Source: an uncultured Christensenellaceae bacterium
GTDB taxonomy: Bacteria; Bacillota_A; Clostridia; Christensenellales; UBA3700
NCBI GenBank assembly: GCA_944381335.1
Contig: CALWKT010000116.1
Span: 1 to 13,156, forward strand
Direction of reading: 5' to 3'
DNA: 13,156 nt
Numbering within the stretch: position 1 is the first letter of the stretch; the number at the start of each line of letters is the position of its first letter. The notes beneath the pieces were generated by a model. It made no database searches, was not told the origin of the DNA, and was given only the letters and a program-made list of their open reading frames with translations. Positions 1 through 6,402 of the stretch are shown piece by piece. A program made the position numbers and the translations under genes.

Positions 1-755
1 TCAACTCAGAAAAAACCAAAGCGCGCAAACTCGCTTCGATAAAATCCTTTTTTAAGTATTTTTACAATAAGGATAAGATCCCTGCGGATCCTGCATCAAA
101 GGTGCTTACGCCAAAAATTCACGACAAGCCGATAATCCGGCTTGATTCAGACGAAGTATCGCAGCTTCTCGACGAAGTTGAAAGCGGCGCGAGCCTTCCT
201 TCGGTAAGACAGGAATCATTTCAGGAAAAAACAAAGTTGCGCGATCTTGCGATCATCACTCTCTTTCTCGGCACCGGAATACGTATCAGCGAGCTGGTCG
301 GACTGGACGTCTCGGACATTGACTTTAACATAAACGGCTTCAAAGTCACCAGAAAAGGCGGAAATCAGGCGATTTTGTATTTTTCTCAGGAAGTCGCCGA
401 CGCTCTGATTGCATATCTTGACGAACGTTCCGGCGATCCGGCGCTCGACAACGAACCCGCCCTATTCTTATCTCTGCAAAAAAAGCGCATGAGCGTCAGA
501 AGCGTGGAAAAACTGGTAAAGAAATATGCAAAGCTCATCACTCCGCTAAAGCACATCACGCCTCACAAACTGCGCAGCACTTACGGCACAGAACTTTATC
601 AGGAAACCGGCGACATCTACGTCGTAGCCGAGGTTCTCGGTCACCGCGACATCAACACGACCAAGCGCCATTATGCGGCGATCAGCGACGACATTAAGCG
701 TAGCGCCGCTCAGAAAGTCACGCTGAGAAACAAAAAGCCTAAAAAAGACGATTGA
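1..755 (+). CDS. Xer-family tyrosine site-specific recombinase, 5'-truncated by window edge
   Basis: This is the C-terminal part of a XerC/XerD/XerA-type recombinase, which cuts and rejoins DNA at short core sites, typically to resolve chromosome dimers at dif. The frame is open from base 3, so the GTG at 102 is not the start. About 33 residues before it belong to the N-terminal core-binding domain, and roughly 50 more are probably missing. Counting from the GTG codon, the catalytic set is complete: R61 (GTGIRISEL), K85 in the beta-hairpin (RKGG), H155-x-x-R158 (HKLR), H181 (LGHRD) and the nucleophile Y191 (KRHY). The tail is short and lysine-rich. The gene ends 80 bp before lexA and I see no terminator between them, but lexA has its own promoter. 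I cannot tell XerC from XerD or an integrase. A housekeeping role is inferred from the neighbouring genes. Confidence 0.9.
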   Translation, partial: NSEKTKARKLASIKSFFKYFYNKDKIPADPASKVLTPKIHDKPIIRLDSDEVSQLLDEVESGASLPSVRQESFQEKTKLRDLAIITLFLGTGIRISELVGLDVSDIDFNINGFKVTRKGGNQAILYFSQEVADALIAYLDERSGDPALDNEPALFLSLQKKRMSVRSVEKLVKKYAKLITPLKHITPHKLRSTYGTELYQETGDIYVVAEVLGHRDINTTKRHYAAISDDIKRSAAQKVTLRNKKPKKDD

Positions 756-779
756 TTTTGAGAAAATTTTTAATTTCTG

Positions 780-808
780 TTGCAAAATGTGAACATATGT
801 GCTAAAAT
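780..808 (+). promoter_or_regulatory. sigma-A-type promoter of lexA
   Basis: A -35 element TTGCAA (780-785) and a -10 element TAAAAT (803-808) are separated by exactly 17 bp. Transcription would start near 815, leaving a leader of about 20 nt before the lexA ATG. The LexA operator lies between the two elements, as expected for autorepression. Seen by eye; not experimentally confirmed. Confidence 0.75.
791..802 (+). promoter_or_regulatory. LexA operator (SOS/Cheo-type box) controlling lexA
   Basis: GAACATATGTGC matches the Gram-positive SOS consensus GAAC-N4-GTTC at seven of the eight fixed positions; the mismatch is G for T in the right half. It sits in the spacer between the -35 and -10 elements, where bound LexA would block RNA polymerase. 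Autoregulation is the family norm, and the imperfect right half suggests moderate affinity. Confidence 0.75.
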
Positions 809-810
809 TA

Positions 811-827
811 TCACAGAACAACTGTGA
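811..827 (+). repeat. 6-5-6 inverted repeat in the lexA leader, touching the Shine-Dalgarno
   Basis: TCACAG (811-816) and CTGTGA (822-827) are perfect inverted arms around the 5-nt spacer AACAA. The right arm shares its last two bases with the lexA ribosome-binding site GAGGTG (826-831). It could be an RNA hairpin that limits ribosome access or a DNA-level binding dyad. The predicted transcription start (~815) falls inside the left arm, so an RNA hairpin would form only if transcription starts slightly earlier. Confidence 0.45.
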
Positions 828-835
828 GGTGTCCT

Positions 836-1465
836 ATGGCAAACGCTAAAACACAGGAAAAACTTGATAAAACGCTGGCTTTCATAAAAGCTTTTATCAA
901 GAAAAACAATTATCCGCCCAGCGTCAGGGAAATTTGCAAGGAAGTCGGTTTCAAATCAACGGCATCAGTTCAATATTATCTCGATAAACTTGAAGAACAG
1001 AATCTGATCCGCCGTTCGCTTTCAAAAAACAGAACGATCGAGCTTGTGAACAGCGATGACGATTCCCCTTCTTTCGCGACCCTGCCGCTTCTGGGAAATA
1101 TCGCCGCAGGTCAGCCTCTGTTTGCCGGCGTAAACAGCGACGAAAGCGTTCACGTTCCCGCAGACTATTTCAATCTTGACGACGAAATGTTCTGTCTGAC
1201 CGTCAAAGGCGAAAGTATGCGCGACATCGGCATCCTCAACGGCGACTGCGTACTGATCAAAAGACAAAGCACTGCGCGCGAAGGCGAAATTGTCGTTGCG
1301 TTGATCGACAACAACGAAGTGACGTTGAAGCGATTCTATAAAAAAGACGGCAAAATCGTGCTCCACCCCGAAAACTCTTCAATGGAAGACATCATTGTTG
1401 ACAGCAGCCACGATTTCGCTATCCTCGGAGTTGCCAAAGGACTTATGAGAAACAGAATATTCTGA
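836..1465 (+). CDS. lexA: LexA, SOS-response transcriptional repressor
   Basis: LexA represses DNA-damage genes and cleaves itself when RecA is activated on single-stranded DNA. The 209-residue protein has an N-terminal winged-helix DNA-binding domain (about 1-70, with YPPSVREI and GFKSTASV typical of LexA) and a C-terminal S24 peptidase domain. The cleavage site is A91-G92 (NIAAGQ), and the Ser/Lys dyad is S127 (GESM) and K165 (EVTLKRF). All essential residues are present and the length is normal for the family. I chose ATG 836 because GAGGTG (826-831) sits 4 nt before it; an in-frame GTG at 824 would overlap that site and adds only four non-conserved residues. The gene is monocistronic: promoter and operator upstream, strong terminator 25 bp downstream. 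Confidence 0.97.
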   Translation: MANAKTQEKLDKTLAFIKAFIKKNNYPPSVREICKEVGFKSTASVQYYLDKLEEQNLIRRSLSKNRTIELVNSDDDSPSFATLPLLGNIAAGQPLFAGVNSDESVHVPADYFNLDDEMFCLTVKGESMRDIGILNGDCVLIKRQSTAREGEIVVALIDNNEVTLKRFYKKDGKIVLHPENSSMEDIIVDSSHDFAILGVAKGLMRNRIF

Positions 1466-1489
1466 GCGAACACACTCATGAAATGACTT

Positions 1490-1511
1490 GCCGCCTTATG
1501 GCGGCTTTTTT
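1490..1511 (+). terminator. intrinsic terminator of lexA
   Basis: GCCGCC (1490-1495) and GGCGGC (1500-1505) form a perfect 6-bp GC stem with a TTAT loop, followed at once by six Ts (1506-1511). It lies 25 bp past the lexA stop codon. This is a textbook rho-independent terminator on the + strand. Confidence 0.92.
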
Positions 1512-1576
1512 GATCCTGATTATATTCTGCCCGTGTGCGATCAATAGCCTGTATTGACCGGTTTCCTTTCACTTGC

Positions 1577-1609
1577 TTTGCATTTGTATATCAACATGTT
1601 TAATGCAAA
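1577..1609. repeat. 8-bp perfect inverted repeat with 17-nt loop
   Basis: TTTGCATT (1577-1584) and AATGCAAA (1602-1609) are exact inverted arms, followed on the + strand by a T-rich stretch (TTTATTTTT). It could act as a weak backup terminator behind lexA. The left arm sequence recurs as TTTGCATTTG at 1729-1738 without a matching right arm. Confidence 0.35.
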
Positions 1610-1792
1610 TTTATTTTTGTGATATAACTAATAATTAATCATCTGTTTATCCGTGCAGGTTAAAACGCTTTGAGATCTTATCTTGCTGTGTTTTGCCTTC
1701 GTCTTTTAAACACTTTTAACTGTGATTATTTGCATTTGATCGATTTGACATATAAACGCCGATTAACGTTTCACCCGTGTAGGTTTTCGCTT

Positions 1793-1804
1793 GAATATAT
1801 GTTC
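1793..1804. promoter_or_regulatory. LexA-box-like dyad in intergenic repeat copy 3
   Basis: GAATATATGTTC differs from GAAC-N4-GTTC at one fixed position, the same number of mismatches as the lexA operator itself. No promoter or gene is evident beside it, so its function is unknown. Confidence 0.3.
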
Positions 1805-1895
1805 GGCTTTTAAAGATCGTTAAATTAAATTTATGTTAGCGATTTATTATTTGCTGAAAGACTGCATCAGCGATCCGCCCGTGTCTGTTTTACGT

Positions 1896-1909
1896 CGAAT
1901 GTTTGTTCG
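1896..1909. promoter_or_regulatory. LexA-box-like dyad in intergenic repeat copy 4
   Basis: CGAATGTTTGTTCG matches the extended consensus CGAAC-N4-GTTCG except for one T in place of C in the left half, so its outer bases fit better than those of the lexA operator. There is no adjacent start codon with a ribosome-binding site. A third, weaker relative, AAACGTATGTTC, lies at 2166-2177. Confidence 0.3.
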
Positions 1910-2186
1910 CATCAAACCGTATCAAAACTTAATAATTAAATCTGCGTTTAAAACGCCGTTTTCGTGTTTTTTTAATTGACTTGCTTGAAATATCATGACG
2001 TTTATGCCGCAAAAAAACTCGCGGTCATTATATTGATCTTGATCATAAATAAAGTTATATTTACGTGCTGAATTGATTTTTTATCCCGGACTTATCCGCA
2101 ATAATTATCAAATAGACCGACGCAGAAAACGTTCGGATACGAAAATAAGATTTCTATTTACGACAAAACGTATGTTCAAAACAAAA

Positions 2187-2209
2187 TCAGGCGGCAAAAC
2201 GCCGCCTGA
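2187..2209 (-). terminator. intrinsic terminator of the miaB-mutS-mutL-miaA operon
   Basis: A 9-bp perfect stem (TCAGGCGGC 2187-2195 with GCCGCCTGA 2201-2209) has a 5-nt loop and lies 25 bp past the stop of the last operon gene. On the minus strand it is followed by TTTTGTTTTG, an interrupted T-tract. Its GGCGGC/GCCGCC core is the same as that of the lexA terminator facing it. Confidence 0.85.
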
Positions 2210-2234
2210 CAAGAAGAGTTGACTTTGCAATATA

Positions 2235-3470
2235 TTATTTGTTTTCCAGTACGCTTTGCAGGCAGTACATTGCCGCGATCTTTACGTGTTCGTAAGTGAG
2301 ACCGCCTTGGATATAAGCGATATACGGTTCTTTGATCGGAGAATCCGCGGAAAGTTCAATCGACGCGCCGGCAACAAAAGTGCCTGCCGCCATGATGACC
2401 TGATGCTCGTAACCGGGCATATCCCACGGGAAAGGCGTCACGTTGCTGTCGACGGGCGAAACCCTCTGGACGGCACGGCAGAAAGCAATGAGTTCGTCTT
2501 TCGTGTCGAACATGACAGATCTTATTATGTCCTTACATTCCGAGCCGGGCGCAGGCATGGTCCTGTATCCGGCGCGATCGAAGACTTCGCCGAAAAGCAC
2601 GCTGCCTTTTAGCGCCTGAGCCGTGACGTGAGGCGCAAGGAAAAGTCCCTGATAAAATTCGCGGTAGCCGTAAGCGTACGAGCCGACCTCCATGCCGATT
2701 GATGGCGAAGTCAGGCGGTATGCGATCTGATCCACACACGATTTCTTTCCGCAGACGTAGCCGCCGCTCGGAGCAATGCCGCCGCCGATATTTTTGATAA
2801 GCGAGCCGACGGCGACGTCAACGCCGACTTCGGTGGGTTCGATGACGTCGACGAATTCGCCGTAGCAATTATCGCACATCACGATCAGGTCGCTTTTGAG
2901 TTCCTTTACAAAAGCTGCCATTTTTCCTATCTCTCTGACGTCGAGAGCGTCTCTCCATTCGTAGCCGCGCGATCTTCCCACGAAAACAAGCCTGGTCTTG
3001 TCGTTTATTGCGCGCTTAATTCCTTCGTAATCGAAAGCGCCGTCGACAAGATCTACCTGCCTGTAACTTACGCCGAAATCTCTGAGAGAACCGTTTCCTT
3101 CTCCCGATATGACTTCTTTAAGCGTATCGTACGGCGCGCCGCTGACAGCAAGCAACTCGTCGCCCGGTCTCAACATTCCGTACAGCGCGACCGTCAGCGC
3201 ATGAGTGCCTGAGACGATCAGAGGCGAAACGATCGCGGCTTCGGCGCGGAACACGTCGGCAAATACTTTGCACAGAGTGTCTCTGCCTATGTCGTCGTAG
3301 CCGTAGCCGTTTGTCTGAGAAAAATGACGTTGCCCTACGTTGTTGTCCGCAAAAGCGTCAAGCACTTTGTTCTGATTTTCAAGCGCAATGCGGTCTATCC
3401 CGGCAAATGCGTTCTTACAACGCTTTTCCGCTTCCTCCACCGCTTTTACTATATTTTCGTTAAACTTCAT
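2235..3470 (-). CDS. YnbB / methionine gamma-lyase-family PLP-dependent protein ("aluminium resistance protein" family)
   Basis: A 411-residue fold-type I PLP enzyme of the family named Met_gamma_lyase or aluminium-resistance protein, equivalent to Bacillus subtilis YnbB. The true substrate in this family is poorly established, so neither label should be read as proven activity. Visible features are the N-terminal GYGYDDIGRD block (55-64), the SGTHA cofactor-phosphate loop (88-92), D200 in CDNCYGEF, which should contact the PLP ring nitrogen, and the likely Schiff-base lysine K226 in SLIKNIGGG. The length is normal and no key residue is missing. The start is ATG 3470, with AGAGG five nt upstream; the miaA stop codon lies inside that spacing, so translation is probably coupled. 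It is the last operon gene. The miaA-to-ynbB order is typical of Bacillota, but hfq, often found between them, is absent. Confidence 0.9.
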   Translation of the reverse strand: MKFNENIVKAVEEAEKRCKNAFAGIDRIALENQNKVLDAFADNNVGQRHFSQTNGYGYDDIGRDTLCKVFADVFRAEAAIVSPLIVSGTHALTVALYGMLRPGDELLAVSGAPYDTLKEVISGEGNGSLRDFGVSYRQVDLVDGAFDYEGIKRAINDKTRLVFVGRSRGYEWRDALDVREIGKMAAFVKELKSDLIVMCDNCYGEFVDVIEPTEVGVDVAVGSLIKNIGGGIAPSGGYVCGKKSCVDQIAYRLTSPSIGMEVGSYAYGYREFYQGLFLAPHVTAQALKGSVLFGEVFDRAGYRTMPAPGSECKDIIRSVMFDTKDELIAFCRAVQRVSPVDSNVTPFPWDMPGYEHQVIMAAGTFVAGASIELSADSPIKEPYIAYIQGGLTYEHVKIAAMYCLQSVLENK

Positions 3471-3471
3471 A

Positions 3472-4377
3472 TCAACCTCTTAAAAAGTTTTCAATAGTTT
3501 CGCAAATTGTATTTTTGTCGCAAGGATTTACCCAGCGAGCGAATTTATAACGCCTCAGCCAGCTTATCTGGCGTTTAGCATAATGTCTTGTGTTGAGGAT
3601 TATTTCGGCTTTTACCTGATCGAGAGTAAGTTTACCGTCAAAGTATCCGAAAAATTCTTTATAACCGATGGCTTGCATGCTTTGAGAATTTCTGTCAGCA
3701 CGACCTTGACTAAGAATATTCTTGATTTCGTCCTCGAGACCCGAATCAAACATATGTTCAACTCTTTTTTTTATGCGCTCGTACAGCTTTTCGCGCGGAA
3801 CGTCGAGCGCAAGAAGGCACACGTCGTACTGAAGCTGCCTGGTTTCGGTCTTGGTCTTGGCTCCGCCGGTAAGCTCAAGTATCTCAAGCGCGCGGATAAG
3901 CCTTTTCGTGTTGTTGGGATGTATCTTCGCGGCGTCTTCGGGATCGGCTTTTGCTAGGCGCGCATGCAGGGCTTCGGCTCCCAGTTCTTCAAGTTCCTTT
4001 GAAAGCCTTGCGCGGACGTTCTCGTCTTTGTCCACCGCGAAATTCAGCGGATAAAGAAGGGACTCGAGATAAAGCCCGGTCCCGCCGACGACAACGGCAA
4101 GTTCCCCCTGAGAACTTATATCTTCTATCGCCTGCTTTGCCGCCTGAGCGTATTGCCAGACGCTGTATTCTTCGCCGGGGTCCGCAACGTCGATCATATA
4201 ATGTTTTACGCCCTTTGTTTCTTCTGGACGTATCTTTGCCGTTCCCACGTCCAGCCCTCTGTATATCTGCATGCTGTCGCACGAGACTATCTCTCCGTTG
4301 TATCTGAGCGCAAGTTCGACTGCGAGATCTGATTTCCCGGACGCGGTAGGTCCGGCGATTACGAGGATCTTATTCAT
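3472..4377 (-). CDS. miaA: tRNA dimethylallyltransferase MiaA
   Basis: MiaA transfers the dimethylallyl group from DMAPP to N6 of A37 in tRNAs reading UNN codons, giving i6A, which MiaB then methylthiolates. The 301-residue protein starts with the P-loop GPTASGKS (9-16), followed by DSMQIYRGLDVGTAK (34-48) for substrate and tRNA recognition, the KHY-IDV block near 58-64, GGTGLY (98-103) and the C-terminal RHYAKRQ-WLRR region. I chose ATG 4377: AGAGG lies 5 nt upstream, and the conserved KILVIAGPTASGKS follows directly. The frame stays open 24 codons further up, but that stretch lies inside mutL and is not MiaA-like. The start overlaps the mutL stop as ATGA. MiaA and MiaB thus share one transcript. 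Confidence 0.97.
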   Translation of the reverse strand: MNKILVIAGPTASGKSDLAVELALRYNGEIVSCDSMQIYRGLDVGTAKIRPEETKGVKHYMIDVADPGEEYSVWQYAQAAKQAIEDISSQGELAVVVGGTGLYLESLLYPLNFAVDKDENVRARLSKELEELGAEALHARLAKADPEDAAKIHPNNTKRLIRALEILELTGGAKTKTETRQLQYDVCLLALDVPREKLYERIKKRVEHMFDSGLEDEIKNILSQGRADRNSQSMQAIGYKEFFGYFDGKLTLDQVKAEIILNTRHYAKRQISWLRRYKFARWVNPCDKNTICETIENFLRG

Positions 4378-6395
4378 ACGATCCTCTTGAAAAGTTTGTC
4401 CAGATCTTTGCGCGTAACGGCGATCACTGCCGGTCTGCCGTGCGGACACTGCACAGGAACGCCGTTTTTCATCTGTTCAAGCAGACTGCGAATCTGATCT
4501 CCGGACAGTTTGTCTCCGGCTTTTATCGCGGCTTTGCATGCGCTTTGCGCAAGTCTGTCGTTTATCAGGTCCGAACTTTTCATTGCCCCTATCTTTCCTC
4601 GTTCTGAAAAGATATCCGCAAAGAATACGCCGAGGTTGATGTTGCCGAGAACTTCGGGCACTGCGGAAATTTTAAAGCTCAGTCCGCCGAAATCTTCGAT
4701 CTCGAAGCCAAGCGCTCTCAGATTGTCTAGGCATGCGGTTATAAAATCGTGCTCGGCGTTGTCGCAATCCAGCACGTACGGCACGATCATAGGCTGACTC
4801 AGCACTTCGCGCGCGTTTATCTTTTCAGTCAATCCGTCGTACAGAAACCTCTCGTGTGCGGCATGCTGATCGACGATATATACAACGCCGTCGTGCTGAA
4901 GGATCAGATACGTGCTGAAGATCTGTCCGATCACTTCGTATCCGAGGCTCAGATTCTTATCTATCTCTGAAAACACTTCGCCGTCGTCGTAGATCGAAGG
5001 CTGGACCACTTCGGGCAGCGGCATGCGGCGCGCGCCGTCGCGTACAATGTGACCGGACGAACCGTTTGTACCGAAAACGGCGCTTTCTTCCACTTTTTTC
5101 TTCTGTCTGGATATTGCGCCGTCAAGTCCTTTGAACCCTTCGTCTTCGCGCCCGAAAAGTCCGTCACGGTTAAATCCGGCGGCGGGCTTTATTACGGCGG
5201 AAGGGTCGCAGACCTTTGCAGGTCTGTTTACGACTGGGGTAGCGGAATCTGATTTTTCGTCTCTAGTCGACGCTTTTTTATAAGTTTCGCCGTTTTCGCG
5301 GCTGGAATCTGCGTTTCCGGGATTTTCAGAAACGTTTTCGCTTGCGCCGCGAACGTTCTGTTCGTCAAAATTGTGAACATCTGTTTGTATGTTCAGTCTG
5401 ACGCTTCCCTCTTCTCCGGACAACGCGAGCGAGACCGCATGGTAAACGCATGAAAAGACTTTGTTCTGATCGCGGAATCTGACTTCGCTTTTGCTCGGGT
5501 GAACGTTTACGTCCACATCGTCGAAAGGCATGACTATGTTTATCACGAACACCGGAAAACAACGTTTCATCATCGAGTTGCCGTACGCCTGCGAGACCGC
5601 AACGCTGACTGTGTTGTTCTGAACTATTCTTCCGTTGATGATAACCGTCTGAAAATTCTTGTTATGTCTTGAAAGAGAGCGTTTCCCGGTGTAGCCGTAC
5701 ACTCTGTAACCGCCCTGAAAACTTTCGTCGAAATAAATCAGATTGTTAGCGATGTCGTTGGAATAGATCTGGAAAACGGCGTCTTCCAGTCCTCCGACGG
5801 TGTTGAAGATCAGCTTCCCGTCCACGATGTAGCGGAAAGATATCTCCGGATTTGACAGAATGAGCGCGCTTACCACCTGCGTCACAAAGCCTTCTTCCGC
5901 TTTCGGCTTTTTGAGAAAACGCGCGCGGACCGGAGTGTTGAAGAACAGGTTTTCAACTTTTATCACGGTGCCGGCATTGCATCCGCACGGAGAAATGTCT
6001 TCCTTCTTCCCCGCGCTGATCCTGAGCTGTGAACCCAGTTCAGAGTCCGCAGGTCTGGTCTTTACCGTCACCTGAGACACCGCGGCGATCGAAGCGAGCG
6101 CTTCCCCTCTGAAACCGAGCGTCGCTATCGTATCCAGATCTGAAGCCTTCTTCAGTTTGCTTGTTGCATGAGGAAGAAAAGCTTTTGCAAGATTTACGGC
6201 GTCCATTCCGCAGCCGTTGTCCGTCACCGTCACGGATCTGACGCCTCCTTCTTCTATCTGAAGCGTTATCTTGTCTGCTCCGGCGTCGATGGCGTTTTCT
6301 ATCAGTTCTTTGACGACGGAAGCCGGTCTTTCAATGACCTCTCCTGCCGAGATAAGATTGTATACGCTGCTGTCAAGTACGTTTATATCAGCCAT
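4374..6395 (-). CDS. mutL: DNA mismatch repair protein MutL (endonuclease-type)
   Basis: MutL couples mismatch recognition by MutS to strand incision and removal. The 673-residue protein has an N-terminal GHKL ATPase domain with E30 and N34 (ELIENAIDAGAD), DNGCGM (59-64), ATSK (77-80) and GFRGEAL (94-100). A long polar linker, poorly conserved in the family, spans about 335-480. The C-terminal dimerisation domain carries the nicking-endonuclease motifs: DQHAAHER (509-516), ACK (619-621), CPHGRP (650-655) and a near-terminal FKR (669-671). The metal-site motif DQHA-x2-E-x4-E ends in D520 rather than E, a conservative change. Such MutL proteins make their own nick, unlike MutH-dependent E. coli MutL. 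The start follows AGGTG, which overlaps the mutS TAG stop, after a 7-nt gap. Confidence 0.97.
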   Translation of the reverse strand: MADINVLDSSVYNLISAGEVIERPASVVKELIENAIDAGADKITLQIEEGGVRSVTVTDNGCGMDAVNLAKAFLPHATSKLKKASDLDTIATLGFRGEALASIAAVSQVTVKTRPADSELGSQLRISAGKKEDISPCGCNAGTVIKVENLFFNTPVRARFLKKPKAEEGFVTQVVSALILSNPEISFRYIVDGKLIFNTVGGLEDAVFQIYSNDIANNLIYFDESFQGGYRVYGYTGKRSLSRHNKNFQTVIINGRIVQNNTVSVAVSQAYGNSMMKRCFPVFVINIVMPFDDVDVNVHPSKSEVRFRDQNKVFSCVYHAVSLALSGEEGSVRLNIQTDVHNFDEQNVRGASENVSENPGNADSSRENGETYKKASTRDEKSDSATPVVNRPAKVCDPSAVIKPAAGFNRDGLFGREDEGFKGLDGAISRQKKKVEESAVFGTNGSSGHIVRDGARRMPLPEVVQPSIYDDGEVFSEIDKNLSLGYEVIGQIFSTYLILQHDGVVYIVDQHAAHERFLYDGLTEKINAREVLSQPMIVPYVLDCDNAEHDFITACLDNLRALGFEIEDFGGLSFKISAVPEVLGNINLGVFFADIFSERGKIGAMKSSDLINDRLAQSACKAAIKAGDKLSGDQIRSLLEQMKNGVPVQCPHGRPAVIAVTRKDLDKLFKRIV

Positions 6396-6402
6396 TGTTC
6401 AC

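Larger units (their letters stand above)
1531..1909 (+). repeat. four degenerate copies of a CCGTG-headed repeat unit, ~104-124 bp period
   Basis: CCGTGT or CCGTGC occurs at 1531, 1651, 1775 and 1879, with spacings of 120, 124 and 104 bp. Copies 2 and 3 share CCGTG(C/T)AGGTT. Copies 3 and 4 share the order CCGTGT, GTTTT, then a GAAT-N4-GTTCG dyad. Copy 1 carries a different dyad instead, TCAATA-gcctg-TATTGA (1541-1557). Similarity outside these motifs is weak, so this is either an old decayed tandem array or chance clustering. Confidence 0.35.
1512..2186. other. AT-rich non-coding convergent spacer between lexA and the miaB-operon end
   Basis: About 675 bp without a convincing coding frame, lying between two convergent terminators. 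It is visibly richer in A/T than the flanking genes. Neither neighbour needs a promoter here. It contains four recurrences of a CCGTG-headed motif, an 8-bp inverted repeat, several small dyads (for example TGATC-TT-GATCA at 2034-2045 and GCGTTT-A-AAACGC at 1944-1956) and three near-matches to the LexA box. Short open frames here (such as one from about 1996) lack ribosome-binding sites. I recognise no known RNA family. It may be degenerate repeat DNA or may hide an undescribed small transcript. Confidence 0.6.

Noticed and set aside
102..104. GTG as start of the Xer recombinase
   Set aside because: The same frame stays open to base 3 and encodes plausible core-binding-domain residues, so the gene is cut by the window edge.
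788..815. CRP-like TGTGA...TCACA pair upstream of lexA
   Set aside because: The half-sites are 18 bp apart rather than 6, and the region is fully explained by the promoter and LexA box.
824..835. GTG start for lexA giving four extra residues
   Set aside because: It overlaps the clear ribosome-binding site GAGGTG, which is correctly spaced for ATG 836.
1976..1996. Possible promoter TTGACT...TATCAT in the lexA-ynbB spacer
   Set aside because: The spacing is only 9 bp, too short for a sigma-A-type promoter.
1996..2035. Very short open frames (about 10-15 codons) in the spacer
   Set aside because: There is no ribosome-binding site and no recognisable peptide feature.
1512..2186. Known structured RNA such as tmRNA, 6S or SRP RNA
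   Set aside because: None of the hallmark sequences or long GC-rich helices of these families is visible.
4378..4449. 24-residue N-terminal extension of MiaA
   Set aside because: It lies inside mutL and is not family-like; ATG 4377 has an AGAGG site and the P-loop follows at the expected distance.
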